From contig NZ_CP009920.1 of the NCBI RefSeq assembly GCF_000832985.1, forward strand, positions 1,612,001 through 1,676,000: 64,000 bases of DNA. The letters are read 5' to 3'. The notes beneath the pieces were generated by a model. The model saw nothing but the letters and a program-made list of their open reading frames with translations, was not told where the DNA came from and did not search any database. Source of the DNA: Priestia megaterium NBRC 15308 = ATCC 14581. GTDB taxonomy: Bacteria; Bacillota; Bacilli; Bacillales; Bacillaceae_H. This document shows, one piece after another, positions 1 through 8,613 of the stretch; within the stretch, counting starts at the first letter, position 1, and each line of letters opens with the position of its first letter. The translations under genes and the position numbers were made by a program.

Positions 1-626
1 TCGAACTCTTTTAATAACTTTAAGGCTGTTTTTTCGCCGACTCCGGGCACGCCTGGGATATTATCTGAGCTGTCCCCCATAAGGCCTTTCATATCAATAA
101 TTTGTGCAGCCGTAATACCATACTTCTCATCAATGGCTGCAGGCGTATAGGAATCGACATCCGTAATTCCTTTTCTCGTAATATCTACGGTTACATGTTC
201 TGACACAAGCTGAAGTAAATCTTTATCACCAGAAATGACTTTTACGGCCATTCCTTTTTGTTCAGCTTGTTTTGAAAGCGTACCAATAATATCATCTGCT
301 TCATAATCAGGCAGTTCATAGCGCTTAATCCCATATGCATCTAATAACTCACGAATAAAGGGAAACTGCTCTGAAAGTTCAGGAGGCGTCTTTTGTCTTC
401 CTCCTTTGTATTCTGTAAATGTTTTGTGGCGAAACGTTGTTTTCCCTGCATCAAATGCCACAAGTAAATGTGTCGGCTTCTCTTCCTCTAAGATACGTGT
501 CAGCATTGTAGTAAAGCCATATATGGCATTTGTATGTATTCCTTTATCATTGTTTAAAAGCGGCAAAGCAAAAAATGCACGGTAGGCAATACTATTCCCG
601 TCAATTAATACTAGTTTTTGTGTCAT
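1..626 (-). CDS. polA: DNA polymerase I, N-terminal part (cut by window edge)
   Basis: Only the first 208 codons of DNA polymerase I are here; the rest lies beyond the left edge. The translated part is the 5'-3' exonuclease (FEN-like) domain: it opens MTQKLVLIDGNSIAYRAF and contains FDAGKTTFRHK, the acidic metal-binding stretch YEADDIIGT, SGDKDLLQL and the helix-hairpin-helix region GVPGVGEKTA. This domain removes RNA primers from Okazaki fragments and flaps during repair. The ATG at 624-626 follows a GGAGGAAC-type ribosome site by about 7 bases. Two hairpins separate it from phoR upstream, so it probably has its own promoter. The family identification is firm; whether the polymerase domain is intact cannot be seen. 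Confidence 0.95.
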   Translation of the reverse strand, partial: MTQKLVLIDGNSIAYRAFFALPLLNNDKGIHTNAIYGFTTMLTRILEEEKPTHLLVAFDAGKTTFRHKTFTEYKGGRQKTPPELSEQFPFIRELLDAYGIKRYELPDYEADDIIGTLSKQAEQKGMAVKVISGDKDLLQLVSEHVTVDITRKGITDVDSYTPAAIDEKYGITAAQIIDMKGLMGDSSDNIPGVPGVGEKTALKLLKEF

Positions 627-750
627 TCATGTTCCTCCATTTCGCTCTCTTCTTATCTTACCTTTATTTTAGCAAACAATAAGCTTTAAGGACAAAAAGT
701 AATCTTGAGTTCAACGTTTTATTTTCATGTGGTGATAAGATCTGTACATC

Positions 751-788
751 ATAAAATAAAAACACCGCCTAGTTATTTTAGGCGGTGT
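751..788 (-). terminator. Intrinsic terminator downstream of phoR
   Basis: A perfect 10-bp stem (762-771 with 779-788, ACACCGCCTA) encloses a 7-base loop. On the minus strand it is followed by TTTTTATTTTAT. It is the distal of two hairpins between phoR and polA. Confidence 0.85.
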
Positions 789-810
789 AACATGTGAATG
801 GATAGAAATT

Positions 811-856
811 GTCAAAAAGAATCGGCGAAAATAGCACGGTTAAAGCTATTTTCGCC
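811..856 (-). terminator. Second hairpin (tandem terminator) after phoR
   Basis: A perfect 12-bp stem pairs GGCGAAAATAGC (824-835) with 845-856 around a 9-base loop. On the minus strand a T-rich stretch (811-822) follows. It comes first after phoR and is backed up by the hairpin at 762-788. Confidence 0.7.
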
Positions 857-954
857 TTACACATTGGCTCCTTGGATGAAGGGGTTTCCATGAAAAATTG
901 TATCAATTAATTATTAAGCTACATTAAATAAATTGTAAAAGGAACGTAAACATT

Positions 955-2727
955 TTACATCTGCGGCAAATACTTGTGCAGCTTCACCGAAAAAGTTGTC
1001 CCTTTATTGACTTCACTTTTCACTTCAATTTCCCCTTTATGAGCTTCAACAAGATGTTTAACAATTGCTAATCCAAGACCTGTTCCTCCGGAATTACGGC
1101 TTCTTGCCTTATCTACTCGGTAAAAGCGCTCAAAAATACGTGAAATTTCATCAGAATCAATACCGATACCTGTATCTTGAACATGAACCGTAATCGTTTC
1201 TTCTTCCTCTTCAAGCGAAACGTGAACAGTTCCTCCAGGCATTGTATACATGAGCGCATTGCCGATTAAGTTAACAAACACTTGCATAAGGCGCTGACTG
1301 TCACCATCAATCCACGCTTCTTCTGGAAGCGTATCTAACGTTAGCGTGATTTCTTTTTCAGTTGCTCGGTTTGATAGCACGGTCGTCACTTCGTAAAGAA
1401 GCGTATTCAAATCTACTGAATGAATGCTTAGTTTAAAGCCTTGCTGTTCAACTTTAGACAAATCTAAAAGATCTTGAATCAAGCTCTCCATGCGCTGACT
1501 TTCCGTTAAAATGATCGATAGAAACTGCTGACGCAGCTGTGGATCTTCCATGGCACCGTCTAACAATGTCTCACTAAACCCTTTTATAGACGTAATAGGA
1601 GTTTTTAGTTCATGAGACACATTCGCTACAAAGTCACGGCGAACTTGTTCTAGTTTTTTTAGCTCGGTAATATCATGAAAAACAAGCACAATCCCTTTCC
1701 ATTCATCGTTTAAGCCAATAATCGGCGCTCCGTAAACATCAAAATATCTTCGTTCAATATTTAAAGGCAGGACCACTTGTTTTCGAACCTTTACTTCCGT
1801 CATAAATATTTTTTCCACAAGCTTAATGATTTCTCTATGCTCAAATACCTCGTAATACAAATGATAAAGGAAGTCATCCGGATGTATATGAAACTGCTCT
1901 TTATAAGCTCGATTCACTAAGTTTATATAGCCTCGACTATCAATAAGAAGCATGCCGCTTCCCATATTTTCAATTAGCGTGCGCAGCCTGTCCTGCTGCA
2001 TTTCTTGATTAGTGATAGACTCTTGCAGATTACGAGCAAGTGCGTTAATAGACTGACTCAGCATCCCTGTTTCATCTACATAATCTTCATATGTACGAGC
2101 TTTATAATTCCCTTTTGCAAGTTCCATAGCCACTTTGGTTGCCGATTCAATAGGACGGGTATAGCGTCCCATAATCTTTACACCTAAAAGTAAAATCACA
2201 ATCAAAGCTAGACCTAAGCTTCCAATAAGAAGGCCCCAAATTTGCTGATTTACCTGTTTTAATGAATCAAACGATGTACTCAGCACAACAAATCCCTCTT
2301 GCTTACCTTCTATAATCAGCGGGATACCATAGTAATATAAGTCATAATCTTCTTTAATTTGATCAAAGCTTTTTTTACTGTTTAACTGCTTTTTTAATAC
2401 TTGTTGGATTACGATACTTTTTTCGATTCTTTGCTGCTTGCTGCCTGGATTTGAGTCAACTAATATTTTTCCGTCTTTTTGAACGATAGTCGTTCGTACA
2501 CTTAACGAATGGCTGATTTGATCAACTTTAGATTTTAAAGCAGGACTTGTGATACCTTCTTCGCTAATGTACATTTCTACAAGCTTTGCCTCTTTTTCCA
2601 TTCGCTCTTGAAACGTCTGAAAATAAAAGTTTTTAAACAACTGTCCCAGCAGCAGGCCAAGACCTACTAATACAATAATAATAAGTACTAATAGAGCCAA
2701 AAGTAGCCTTGAACGAAATTTATTCAT
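955..2727 (-). CDS. phoR: Phosphate-sensing histidine kinase PhoR
   Basis: This 590-residue membrane histidine kinase is the partner of PhoP and controls the phosphate-starvation response. Visible in order: a transmembrane helix (about 8-30), an extracytoplasmic sensing region (31-162), a second helix (164-186), a HAMP linker (188-240), a PAS domain (about 248-355), the phosphoacceptor motif SHELKTP with His372, and a HATPase domain with NALMYT, DTGIGI and GTGLGLAIV boxes. Length and architecture match B. subtilis PhoR. Its start overlaps the end of phoP by 8 bases, which implies translational coupling in a phoPR operon. Two hairpins follow the stop codon. The identification rests on architecture plus the phoP neighbour. 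Confidence 0.95.
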   Translation of the reverse strand: MNKFRSRLLLALLVLIIIVLVGLGLLLGQLFKNFYFQTFQERMEKEAKLVEMYISEEGITSPALKSKVDQISHSLSVRTTIVQKDGKILVDSNPGSKQQRIEKSIVIQQVLKKQLNSKKSFDQIKEDYDLYYYGIPLIIEGKQEGFVVLSTSFDSLKQVNQQIWGLLIGSLGLALIVILLLGVKIMGRYTRPIESATKVAMELAKGNYKARTYEDYVDETGMLSQSINALARNLQESITNQEMQQDRLRTLIENMGSGMLLIDSRGYINLVNRAYKEQFHIHPDDFLYHLYYEVFEHREIIKLVEKIFMTEVKVRKQVVLPLNIERRYFDVYGAPIIGLNDEWKGIVLVFHDITELKKLEQVRRDFVANVSHELKTPITSIKGFSETLLDGAMEDPQLRQQFLSIILTESQRMESLIQDLLDLSKVEQQGFKLSIHSVDLNTLLYEVTTVLSNRATEKEITLTLDTLPEEAWIDGDSQRLMQVFVNLIGNALMYTMPGGTVHVSLEEEEETITVHVQDTGIGIDSDEISRIFERFYRVDKARSRNSGGTGLGLAIVKHLVEAHKGEIEVKSEVNKGTTFSVKLHKYLPQM

Positions 2728-3436
2728 CTACCTTTGGTTCCTCCAGCTTATATCCTAATCCTCTAATCGTTTTTATATAAACAGGTTTTCGCGTATTGTG
2801 CTCAATTTTCTCACGCAAATGGCTGATGTGAACATCTACAATTCGCGTATCTCCGGCAAAATCATAATTCCACACTGCACTTAGCAGCTGATCACGAGTT
2901 AATACCCGTCCTTTGTATTTTGCCAAATATAATAATAACTCAAATTCTTTCGGAGTAAGCTCAAGCTGCTCTTGATTAAAGTAGGCCTCATAATGATCTG
3001 GAAGAATTTTTAAATCACCGATCATGATGCGCTCGCCATCTTCCTCTTGTTCATTTTCCTGAGCAATGATTTGTGTTCTGCGTAAAATGGCTTTTACACG
3101 CGCTACTACTTCTCGAGGGCTAAATGGTTTTGTCATGTAGTCATCTGCGCCAAGCTCTAGCCCTAATACTTTGTCGAACTCATCGTCTTTTGCAGTTAAC
3201 ATTAAAATAGGCGTCATCACTTTTTGCTGACGAAGCTTTTTACAAACTTCAATTCCATCCATCTTAGGAAGCATCAAGTCTAACACAATTAAATCCGGTT
3301 TTCCTTCTAGTGCCTTGTTGTATCCTTCTTCCCCGTCTTCAGCTGTTTCTACTGTAAAGCCAGCTTGCTGTAAATTATATTGTAATAATGTTGAAATTGA
3401 TTGTTCATCATCTACGACTAATAATTTCTTACTCAT
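2720..3436 (-). CDS. phoP: Response regulator PhoP
   Basis: This is a 238-residue OmpR-type response regulator. The receiver domain has the acidic pair VVDDE, the phosphorylated Asp53 in LIVLDLMLP and the conserved Lys in YMTKPF. The C-terminal winged helix (about 135-235) carries RIVDVHISHLR and ends TIRGLGYKLE, as in B. subtilis PhoP. Phosphorylated PhoP activates phosphate-uptake and alkaline phosphatase genes and tunes wall teichoic acid synthesis. An in-frame ATG 21 bases upstream is part of the GGAGG ribosome site itself, so the ATG at 3436, giving MSKKLLVVDDE, was chosen; the spacing of about 14 bases is rather long. It overlaps phoR by 8 bases. Confidence 0.95.
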   Translation of the reverse strand: MSKKLLVVDDEQSISTLLQYNLQQAGFTVETAEDGEEGYNKALEGKPDLIVLDLMLPKMDGIEVCKKLRQQKVMTPILMLTAKDDEFDKVLGLELGADDYMTKPFSPREVVARVKAILRRTQIIAQENEQEEDGERIMIGDLKILPDHYEAYFNQEQLELTPKEFELLLYLAKYKGRVLTRDQLLSAVWNYDFAGDTRIVDVHISHLREKIEHNTRKPVYIKTIRGLGYKLEEPKVDE

Positions 3437-3614
3437 ATTAACGATATAAGCCTCCATCTAGTTAAATTAAACCGCAGCTTCATCCAAATGATATTATTTT
3501 CTATTTATCTTCTCTTATCATACAATGTTTTAGCCTCGTTCTCCAATACATTTCAACATTTTCAGAAAATATGACCAAACAGTTTCTTCTATATTTATAA
3601 ATATTTAAGGTGTT

Positions 3615-4091
3615 TTAAAAATTTTCAAAGTCGTGTGTCTCTACTGATGGAAGTCTAAACGGCGGATAAACAAGAAACCGCGCCGTTACTACTTTCTCTT
3701 TTTGCTCATTGACCGCTTCCACCTCAATCGTAACAGTTCTAGAAGAAACATCTACCTCTGTCACTTCAAATAAAAATTCAATCGTGCTATAATGATGAAT
3801 CTTTTTGGGGAAGGCTACCGTATGTTCTGCAACGTGGCTTCCAGGTCCAGGCAAATACTTTGAAATGGCTGCTGTCATAATACCGGTAATCATAATACTT
3901 GGCACAATAGGTTTTTTAAAAGGGGTCTGAGATGCGTAATCATGCTGAATGTATAAAGGGTTAGAATCATTTGTCAGCCCTAAGTACAATAAGATGTCTT
4001 TATCTTCAATTCGTTCCGTTAGCGTTAATTTTTCTCCAACTTTTATATCTTCAATACTTCGGCCTATTTTTTGTTTTTTACCTAATACCAT
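3615..4091 (-). CDS. MaoC-like hotdog-fold protein with altered active site
   Basis: The 158-residue product belongs to the MaoC/(R)-specific enoyl-CoA hydratase family. The hydratase-2 signature is recognisable in YLGLTNDSNPLYIQHDYAS. In active hydratases this segment reads G-D-x-N-P-L-H, with Asp and His catalytic; here the Gly is Asn and the His position is Tyr, with a His three residues later. Residues PIVPSIMITGI and PGPGSHVAEHTVAFPKKI are typical of the fold. Three ATG codons are in a row; the third (4091) has the best spacing from AAGGTGG. It lies between mdh and phoP on the same strand. The substrate is unknown, and true hydratase activity is doubtful on sequence grounds. Confidence 0.75.
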   Translation of the reverse strand: MVLGKKQKIGRSIEDIKVGEKLTLTERIEDKDILLYLGLTNDSNPLYIQHDYASQTPFKKPIVPSIMITGIMTAAISKYLPGPGSHVAEHTVAFPKKIHHYSTIEFLFEVTEVDVSSRTVTIEVEAVNEQKEKVVTARFLVYPPFRLPSVETHDFENF

Positions 4092-4135
4092 CATCATTCC
4101 ACCTTTTGTATAAAGTAATAGCTTTTCTTTATATA

Positions 4136-4172
4136 CAAGAAAAATTCGAGGTTTCCCTCGAATTTTCCTTGT
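4136..4172 (-). terminator. Hairpin between mdh and the MaoC-like gene
   Basis: A stem of about 16 bp with one mismatch pairs CAAGAAAAATTCGAGG with its complement around a TTTC loop. On the minus strand it ends in ATTTTTCTTG, a modest U-tract. It probably ends or attenuates the citZ-icd-mdh transcript. Confidence 0.55.
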
Positions 4173-4224
4173 GACTATTGTTTGAATATTGATAAAAACC
4201 TATACTCAAACCTATTTTATTGTA

Positions 4225-5163
4225 TTAAGCTAATACACCCATGACAGTTTTAACTGATTTTGCTGATTGATCTAAAGAAGCTTTTTCAGACTCAGTCAGT
4301 TCTAATTCAATTACCTGCTCAATTCCTGCAGCTCCTAATACGGTTGGAACACCTAAGTAGATCCCGTTATAACCATATTCACCCTCTAGGTAAGCAATCG
4401 CTGGTAAAATACGACGCTGATCTTTTAAGATCGCTTCTGTCATTTCCACTAAGGAAGCAGCAGGCGCGTAGTATGCACTTCCGTTACCTAATAAGTTAAC
4501 GATCTCGCCGCCGCCTTTGCGTGTTCTTTCAACAATTGCTTCAAGACGCGCTTTTGGAATAAGCGTTTCAAGAGGAATACCGCCAGCATATGAGTAGCGT
4601 ACAAGAGGCACCATATCGTCGCCATGTCCACCAAGTACAAAACCTGTGATATCTTTTACTGAAATGTTTAACTCCTGCGCTACGAACGTACGGAAACGTG
4701 CAGAATCTAATACGCCTGATTGACCGATTACGCGGTTTTTAGGAAAACCAGATTCTTTAAATACTGTATACGTCATAGCATCTACCGGGTTTGTTAACAC
4801 TATGATGTGACAGTTTGGCGAGTATTTAACAACTTCTTGAGTAACAGACTTCATGATTTTTTGGTTCGTTGTTACTAAATCATCGCGACTCATACCTGGC
4901 TTGCGCGCGATACCAGCTGTAATAATGACAATGTCAGAATCAGCTGTGTCTTCGTAGTTGGCTGTTCCTGTAATGTTAGCGTCAAATCCTTGTACAGGAC
5001 TTGCTTCTAACATATCCAGCGCTTTACCTTTAGCTGGATTTTCTAATTGCGGAATATCAACTAATACAACATCAGCTAACTCTTTTTGACCAATTAAAAA
5101 AGCAGTTGTAGCTCCCGTAAAGCCTGCTCCGATAACAGATACTTTTTTACGCATATTTGCCAT
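4225..5163 (-). CDS. mdh: Malate dehydrogenase
   Basis: This NAD-dependent malate dehydrogenase interconverts malate and oxaloacetate in the citrate cycle. Its 312 residues equal the B. subtilis enzyme. The N-terminal Rossmann motif [10 protein letters not shown] binds NAD, the substrate loop reads [11 protein letters not shown], and the catalytic His lies in [10 protein letters not shown]. This is the LDH-like malate dehydrogenase type of Firmicutes. It is third in citZ-icd-mdh on the minus strand, 28 bases after icd, with a good AGGGGAGGAA ribosome site. A hairpin at 4136-4172 follows. The acid just after the nucleotide-binding strand is Asp (LVDIPQ), which fits NAD rather than NADP. Confidence 0.97.
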   Translation of the reverse strand: MANMRKKVSVIGAGFTGATTAFLIGQKELADVVLVDIPQLENPAKGKALDMLEASPVQGFDANITGTANYEDTADSDIVIITAGIARKPGMSRDDLVTTNQKIMKSVTQEVVKYSPNCHIIVLTNPVDAMTYTVFKESGFPKNRVIGQSGVLDSARFRTFVAQELNISVKDITGFVLGGHGDDMVPLVRYSYAGGIPLETLIPKARLEAIVERTRKGGGEIVNLLGNGSAYYAPAASLVEMTEAILKDQRRILPAIAYLEGEYGYNGIYLGVPTVLGAAGIEQVIELELTESEKASLDQSAKSVKTVMGVLA

Positions 5164-5191
5164 TATAATTCCTCCCCTAAATGAATAGCTA

Positions 5192-6478
5192 TTAAACTGT
5201 TACTTGTTTTCCTAGATTGCTAATTAATTCATCAGCGAACTCTGAACACTTCACTTCTGTTGCACCATCCATTAAACGTGCGAAATCATATGTTACTACT
5301 TTTGAAGCAATTGTTTTTTCCATTGATTTCATAATTAAATCCGCTGCTTCGTTCCAGCCAAGGTGTTCAAGCATTAACACACCTGATAATAATACAGAAG
5401 ATGGGTTTACTTTATCTAAACCAGCATATTTAGGTGCTGTACCGTGAGTTGCTTCAAAGATAGCATGTCCAGTTTCATAGTTGATGTTTGCTCCTGGAGC
5501 AATTCCGATACCACCAACTTGTGCTGCTAATGCATCTGAAATGTAATCTCCATTTAAATTCATTGTTGCTACTACATCGAATTCACGTGGACGAGTTAAA
5601 ATTTGTTGTAAGAAGATATCTGCAATTGAATCTTTTACAATAATTTTTCCTGCTGCTTCCGCTTCTGCTTGAGCTTTGTTTGCAGCCTGTGCACCTTCTT
5701 TTTCAACGATACGGTCATATTGAGCCCAAGTAAATACTTTATCGCCGAATTCTTTTTCAGCTAGCTCATAGCCCCAATTTTTAAATGCGCCTTCTGTATA
5801 TTTCATAATGTTACCTTTGTGTACAAGCGTAACAGACTTGCGGCCTTGTTCAATTGCATAGTTGATTGCTGCACGCACAAGACGCTCTGTTCCTTCAGAA
5901 GAAATAGGCTTAATACCTAATCCAGAAGTTTCAGGGAAACGGATTTTATTTACGCCTAATTCCGTTTGTAGGAATGAAACAAGCTTTTGTACTTCTTCAG
6001 AACCCTTCGCATATTCAATACCAGCATAAATATCTTCGGTATTTTCACGGAAGATAACCATATCTGTATCTTCAGGGCGCTTAATTGGAGAAGGTACGCC
6101 GTCAAAGTAGCGAACAGGACGTAAGCATGTGAATAAGTCTAATTCTTGACGCAATGCCACGTTTAGAGAACGAATTCCACCGCCTACTGGTGTTGTTAAT
6201 GGTCCTTTGATTGCAATTATGTATTCGCGAATTGCATCTAACGTTTCTTCCGGTAACCATTCGCCAGTTTGATTAAATGCTTTTTCACCTGCTAATACTT
6301 CTTTCCAAACGATTTCTTTTTCACCATTGTATGCTTTTGCAACCGCTGCTTCTAATACGCGAGAAGCTGCTGCCCAGATATCCGGGCCAATTCCGTCACC
6401 TTCGATAAATGGAATAATTGGGTTATTTGGTACGTTTAACACGCCGTTTGCTACAGAAATTTGTTCACCTTTTGTCAT
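5192..6478 (-). CDS. icd: Isocitrate dehydrogenase (NADP)
   Basis: This enzyme oxidatively decarboxylates isocitrate to 2-oxoglutarate. The 428-residue product shows the family motifs [10 protein letters not shown] near the N-terminus, [13 protein letters not shown] with the substrate-binding Ser and Arg residues, [13 protein letters not shown], and the metal-binding [11 protein letters not shown] region. An upstream in-frame start would add 12 residues, but AAGGAGGT sits ideally before the ATG at 6478, giving MTKGEQISV. It follows citZ by about 80 bases containing a short hairpin (6525-6545) and precedes mdh by 28 bases. NADP specificity is assumed from the bacterial family. Confidence 0.96.
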   Translation of the reverse strand: MTKGEQISVANGVLNVPNNPIIPFIEGDGIGPDIWAAASRVLEAAVAKAYNGEKEIVWKEVLAGEKAFNQTGEWLPEETLDAIREYIIAIKGPLTTPVGGGIRSLNVALRQELDLFTCLRPVRYFDGVPSPIKRPEDTDMVIFRENTEDIYAGIEYAKGSEEVQKLVSFLQTELGVNKIRFPETSGLGIKPISSEGTERLVRAAINYAIEQGRKSVTLVHKGNIMKYTEGAFKNWGYELAEKEFGDKVFTWAQYDRIVEKEGAQAANKAQAEAEAAGKIIVKDSIADIFLQQILTRPREFDVVATMNLNGDYISDALAAQVGGIGIAPGANINYETGHAIFEATHGTAPKYAGLDKVNPSSVLLSGVLMLEHLGWNEAADLIMKSMEKTIASKVVTYDFARLMDGATEVKCSEFADELISNLGKQVTV

Positions 6479-6517
6479 GAGAATGACCTCCTTAAAAAAT
6501 TTGTCTACTTTCACTTA

Positions 6518-6545
6518 TGGAAAAGTGCTCAACGAACGTGAGCAC
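6518..6545 (-). terminator. Short intercistronic hairpin between citZ and icd
   Basis: GTGCTCA (6525-6531) pairs with TGAGCAC (6539-6545). On the minus strand the stem is followed by TTTTCC. It is more likely a partial terminator or RNA-stability element that sets the citZ:icd ratio than a full stop. Confidence 0.45.
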
Positions 6546-6559
6546 CTTCGTCACATTGT

Positions 6560-7678
6560 TTAGCTGCGCTCTTCAAGCGGAATGTACGTTTGTTTTCCAG
6601 GACCGATATAATCAGCTCTTGGACGAATCAAACGATTGTTTGAATACTGCTCTAAAATGTGAGCAATCCATCCTGATACGCGGCTTACGGCAAAGATCGG
6701 AGTAAATAGATCGTGATCAATCCCTAAGCTGTGGTATACAGAAGCTGAATAGAAATCAACGTTTGGCGGAAGTTTTTTCTCGCCTGTTACGATCTCTTCA
6801 ATTTTCACTGACATATCGTATAGCGTTGTATCTCCTGCTTGTTTGGTAAGTTTTTCAGACATTTCTTTCAAGTGCTTGGCACGAGGATCACCCTGCTGAT
6901 ACACACGATGTCCAAATCCCATAATCTTTTCTTTTTTCGCGAGCTTTTCGCGGATATAAGGTTCCGCGTTTTCAACTGTTTGAATGTCAGACAACATTTT
7001 CATAACAGCTTCATTCGCTCCCCCGTGAAGAGGACCCTTTAACGCTCCAATAGCGGCTGTAATTCCTGAATAAATATCGGATAACGTTGCCACACAGACA
7101 CGAGCTGTAAAAGTTGAAGCATTTAGCTCATGATCAGCATGTAAGACAAGTGCTTTATCAAATGCCTCTACTTGGATATCAGTTGGCTCTTCGCCGGTTA
7201 ACATATATAAAAAGTTAGCGGCAATGCTATAGTTTTCGTTTGGTTCAATTGGCTCTAATCCGTTACGGACTCTTGAAAAAGCCGTTACCACCGTTGGTAA
7301 TTGTGCTTGCAAACGAACAGCTTTGCGATAATTTGCTTCTTCATCCATTAAATCAGCTTCAGGATCGTACAACCCCAATAGTGATACGACTGTTCTTAAA
7401 GCTGCCATTGGATGAACATCTTTAATTGGATAAGTTTTGAAATGCTCTAAGACTTCTTGGGGTAATTTAGCGTTTTCTGCTAGTAATCTAGAAAACACAG
7501 ATAATTCTTCTTTGTTAGGTAATTTTCCGTGCCATAGTAAATACACCACTTCTTCAAATGTTGCATAATTCGCTAAATCATCAATATTGTAGCCTTGATA
7601 TGTTAAAGTGTCATCAATAATTGAACTTACTGCTGACGTTGTAGCGACTACCCCTTCTAGACCTCGAGTTGCTGTCAT
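6560..7678 (-). CDS. citZ: Citrate synthase (main, citrate-cycle form)
   Basis: Citrate synthase condenses oxaloacetate with acetyl-CoA. The 372-residue product has the family's catalytic segments: GPLHGGANEAV and GFGHRVYQQGDPR with the two active-site His residues, and the Asp in VDFYSASVYHSLG. It heads the citZ-icd-mdh cluster, as in B. subtilis. A GGAGTGGAG ribosome site precedes the ATG. The 360-base upstream gap holds a cre-like site (7833-7847), a terminator-like hairpin in the presumed leader (7743-7758) and a 16-bp palindrome (7923-7938). Catabolite repression by CcpA is therefore likely; the other regulators are not established. Confidence 0.97.
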   Translation of the reverse strand: MTATRGLEGVVATTSAVSSIIDDTLTYQGYNIDDLANYATFEEVVYLLWHGKLPNKEELSVFSRLLAENAKLPQEVLEHFKTYPIKDVHPMAALRTVVSLLGLYDPEADLMDEEANYRKAVRLQAQLPTVVTAFSRVRNGLEPIEPNENYSIAANFLYMLTGEEPTDIQVEAFDKALVLHADHELNASTFTARVCVATLSDIYSGITAAIGALKGPLHGGANEAVMKMLSDIQTVENAEPYIREKLAKKEKIMGFGHRVYQQGDPRAKHLKEMSEKLTKQAGDTTLYDMSVKIEEIVTGEKKLPPNVDFYSASVYHSLGIDHDLFTPIFAVSRVSGWIAHILEQYSNNRLIRPRADYIGPGKQTYIPLEERS

Positions 7679-7733
7679 AAATCTCCACTCCTTTACAGAA
7701 AAAATTCCCCATACCTTTCTGTGTAAAACGTGA

Positions 7734-7758
7734 AAAACAAAATTGAGCCTCTGCTCAA
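7734..7758 (-). promoter_or_regulatory. Terminator-like hairpin in citZ leader
   Basis: On the minus strand TTGAGC-AGAG-GCTCAA is followed at once by TTTTGTTTTTC, about 65-80 bases before the citZ ATG. The 6-bp stem is short, so it may be a weak attenuator or a protein-binding stem-loop. In B. subtilis aconitase is reported to bind the citZ leader (recalled). Confidence 0.45.
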
Positions 7759-7832
7759 CTAGACATTAAATGATATACGAAGCGCCTCTTTTGAATATAT
7801 ATCTTGGAAGAACATTCCTTCACCCCACGTAA

Positions 7833-7847
7833 AGAAAATGCTTACAT
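7833..7847 (-). promoter_or_regulatory. cre-like CcpA site upstream of citZ
   Basis: On the minus strand ATGTAAGCATTTTCT fits the cre consensus WTGNAANCGNWWNCA except at two positions (the central G and the last A). It lies about 155-170 bases before the citZ start. B. subtilis citZ is CcpA-repressed. Confidence 0.5.
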
Positions 7848-7922
7848 TTCCATTTGTTTCAATAACACACAAAATCAAAACATCTGCATGTGTCATTGCT
7901 TTGTTACAGCCCTATAGGTAAA

Positions 7923-7938
7923 ACATACAATTGTATGT
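7923..7938. promoter_or_regulatory. Perfect 16-bp palindrome upstream of citZ
   Basis: ACATACAATTGTATGT is perfectly symmetric and lies about 250 bases before citZ and 100 bases after ytwI. Minus-strand promoter-like pieces TTACAT and TATAGG (18 apart) would place it in the spacer of a citZ promoter. The cognate protein is unknown. Confidence 0.4.
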
Positions 7939-8038
7939 AAAAAGATGCGGCCTCAAAATATATTATAAACAATTATCTGACTTTTGTGAATCAAAAGAGA
8001 GAAGAAATTTTAAAAAAATTATTATTATACAAAAATTT

Positions 8039-8500
8039 CTACGAAAAAAGTTCGGTTAATTTCATAAATAAATAAGCGATTCCAGCACCGATTAACGGAC
8101 CTACTGCTACCCCTTGAAACAGCGCCACAGCAAGAATTGTGCCAAAAACTAAAGCGGTCGTAATATGCGGATCATCTTCCAAGAGTGTAAGTCCATATTT
8201 AGCAATAATTGCTACAGCAATTCCGGCTCCTAGAGCAATCCAGGCATACGAAGATTTCACAGCTTCTCCTAATTGTTTGAACCCTATGTCTCCTGTTGCA
8301 ATTGGCACAAGAACGGCAATTGTAATAACCGTTACTCCAATATTAATTCCTTTTGATTGTAGAAACGGAAAAACCTTACCGTCTAACCCGATTAATTTTA
8401 AAATAAGTAAAAATGCAACTGCAATGATTAATGATTGATTTTTAGCCACTAATCCAATTACGAGTAAAACAGCTAAAAAAAGCATGGGTTGTGAGAACAT
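8039..8500 (-). CDS. ytwI: DUF441 membrane protein YtwI
   Basis: This 153-residue, very hydrophobic protein has about five membrane helices and matches the DUF441 family (B. subtilis YtwI), with conserved GLDGKVFPFLQSKGI, VLVPIATGDIGF and GVAVGPLIGAGIAYL stretches. No function is established for the family. Two in-frame ATGs exist; the second (8500, MFSQPML) has proper spacing from AAAGG, while the first abuts it. The gene is divergent from ytvI across about 110 bases and lies upstream of citZ on the same strand, with a 360-base gap between them. Confidence 0.88.
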   Translation of the reverse strand: MFSQPMLFLAVLLVIGLVAKNQSLIIAVAFLLILKLIGLDGKVFPFLQSKGINIGVTVITIAVLVPIATGDIGFKQLGEAVKSSYAWIALGAGIAVAIIAKYGLTLLEDDPHITTALVFGTILAVALFQGVAVGPLIGAGIAYLFMKLTELFS

Positions 8501-8613
8501 TTTACTCATCCTTTCTTTTTTTATTGTGATAAATCTAAAGCGTATTACGTAAATATTTTATGAGTAGCTTTTTCTTTTGTTGACTATCGTTTACAAGGAG
8601 GCCTCTATTTATT

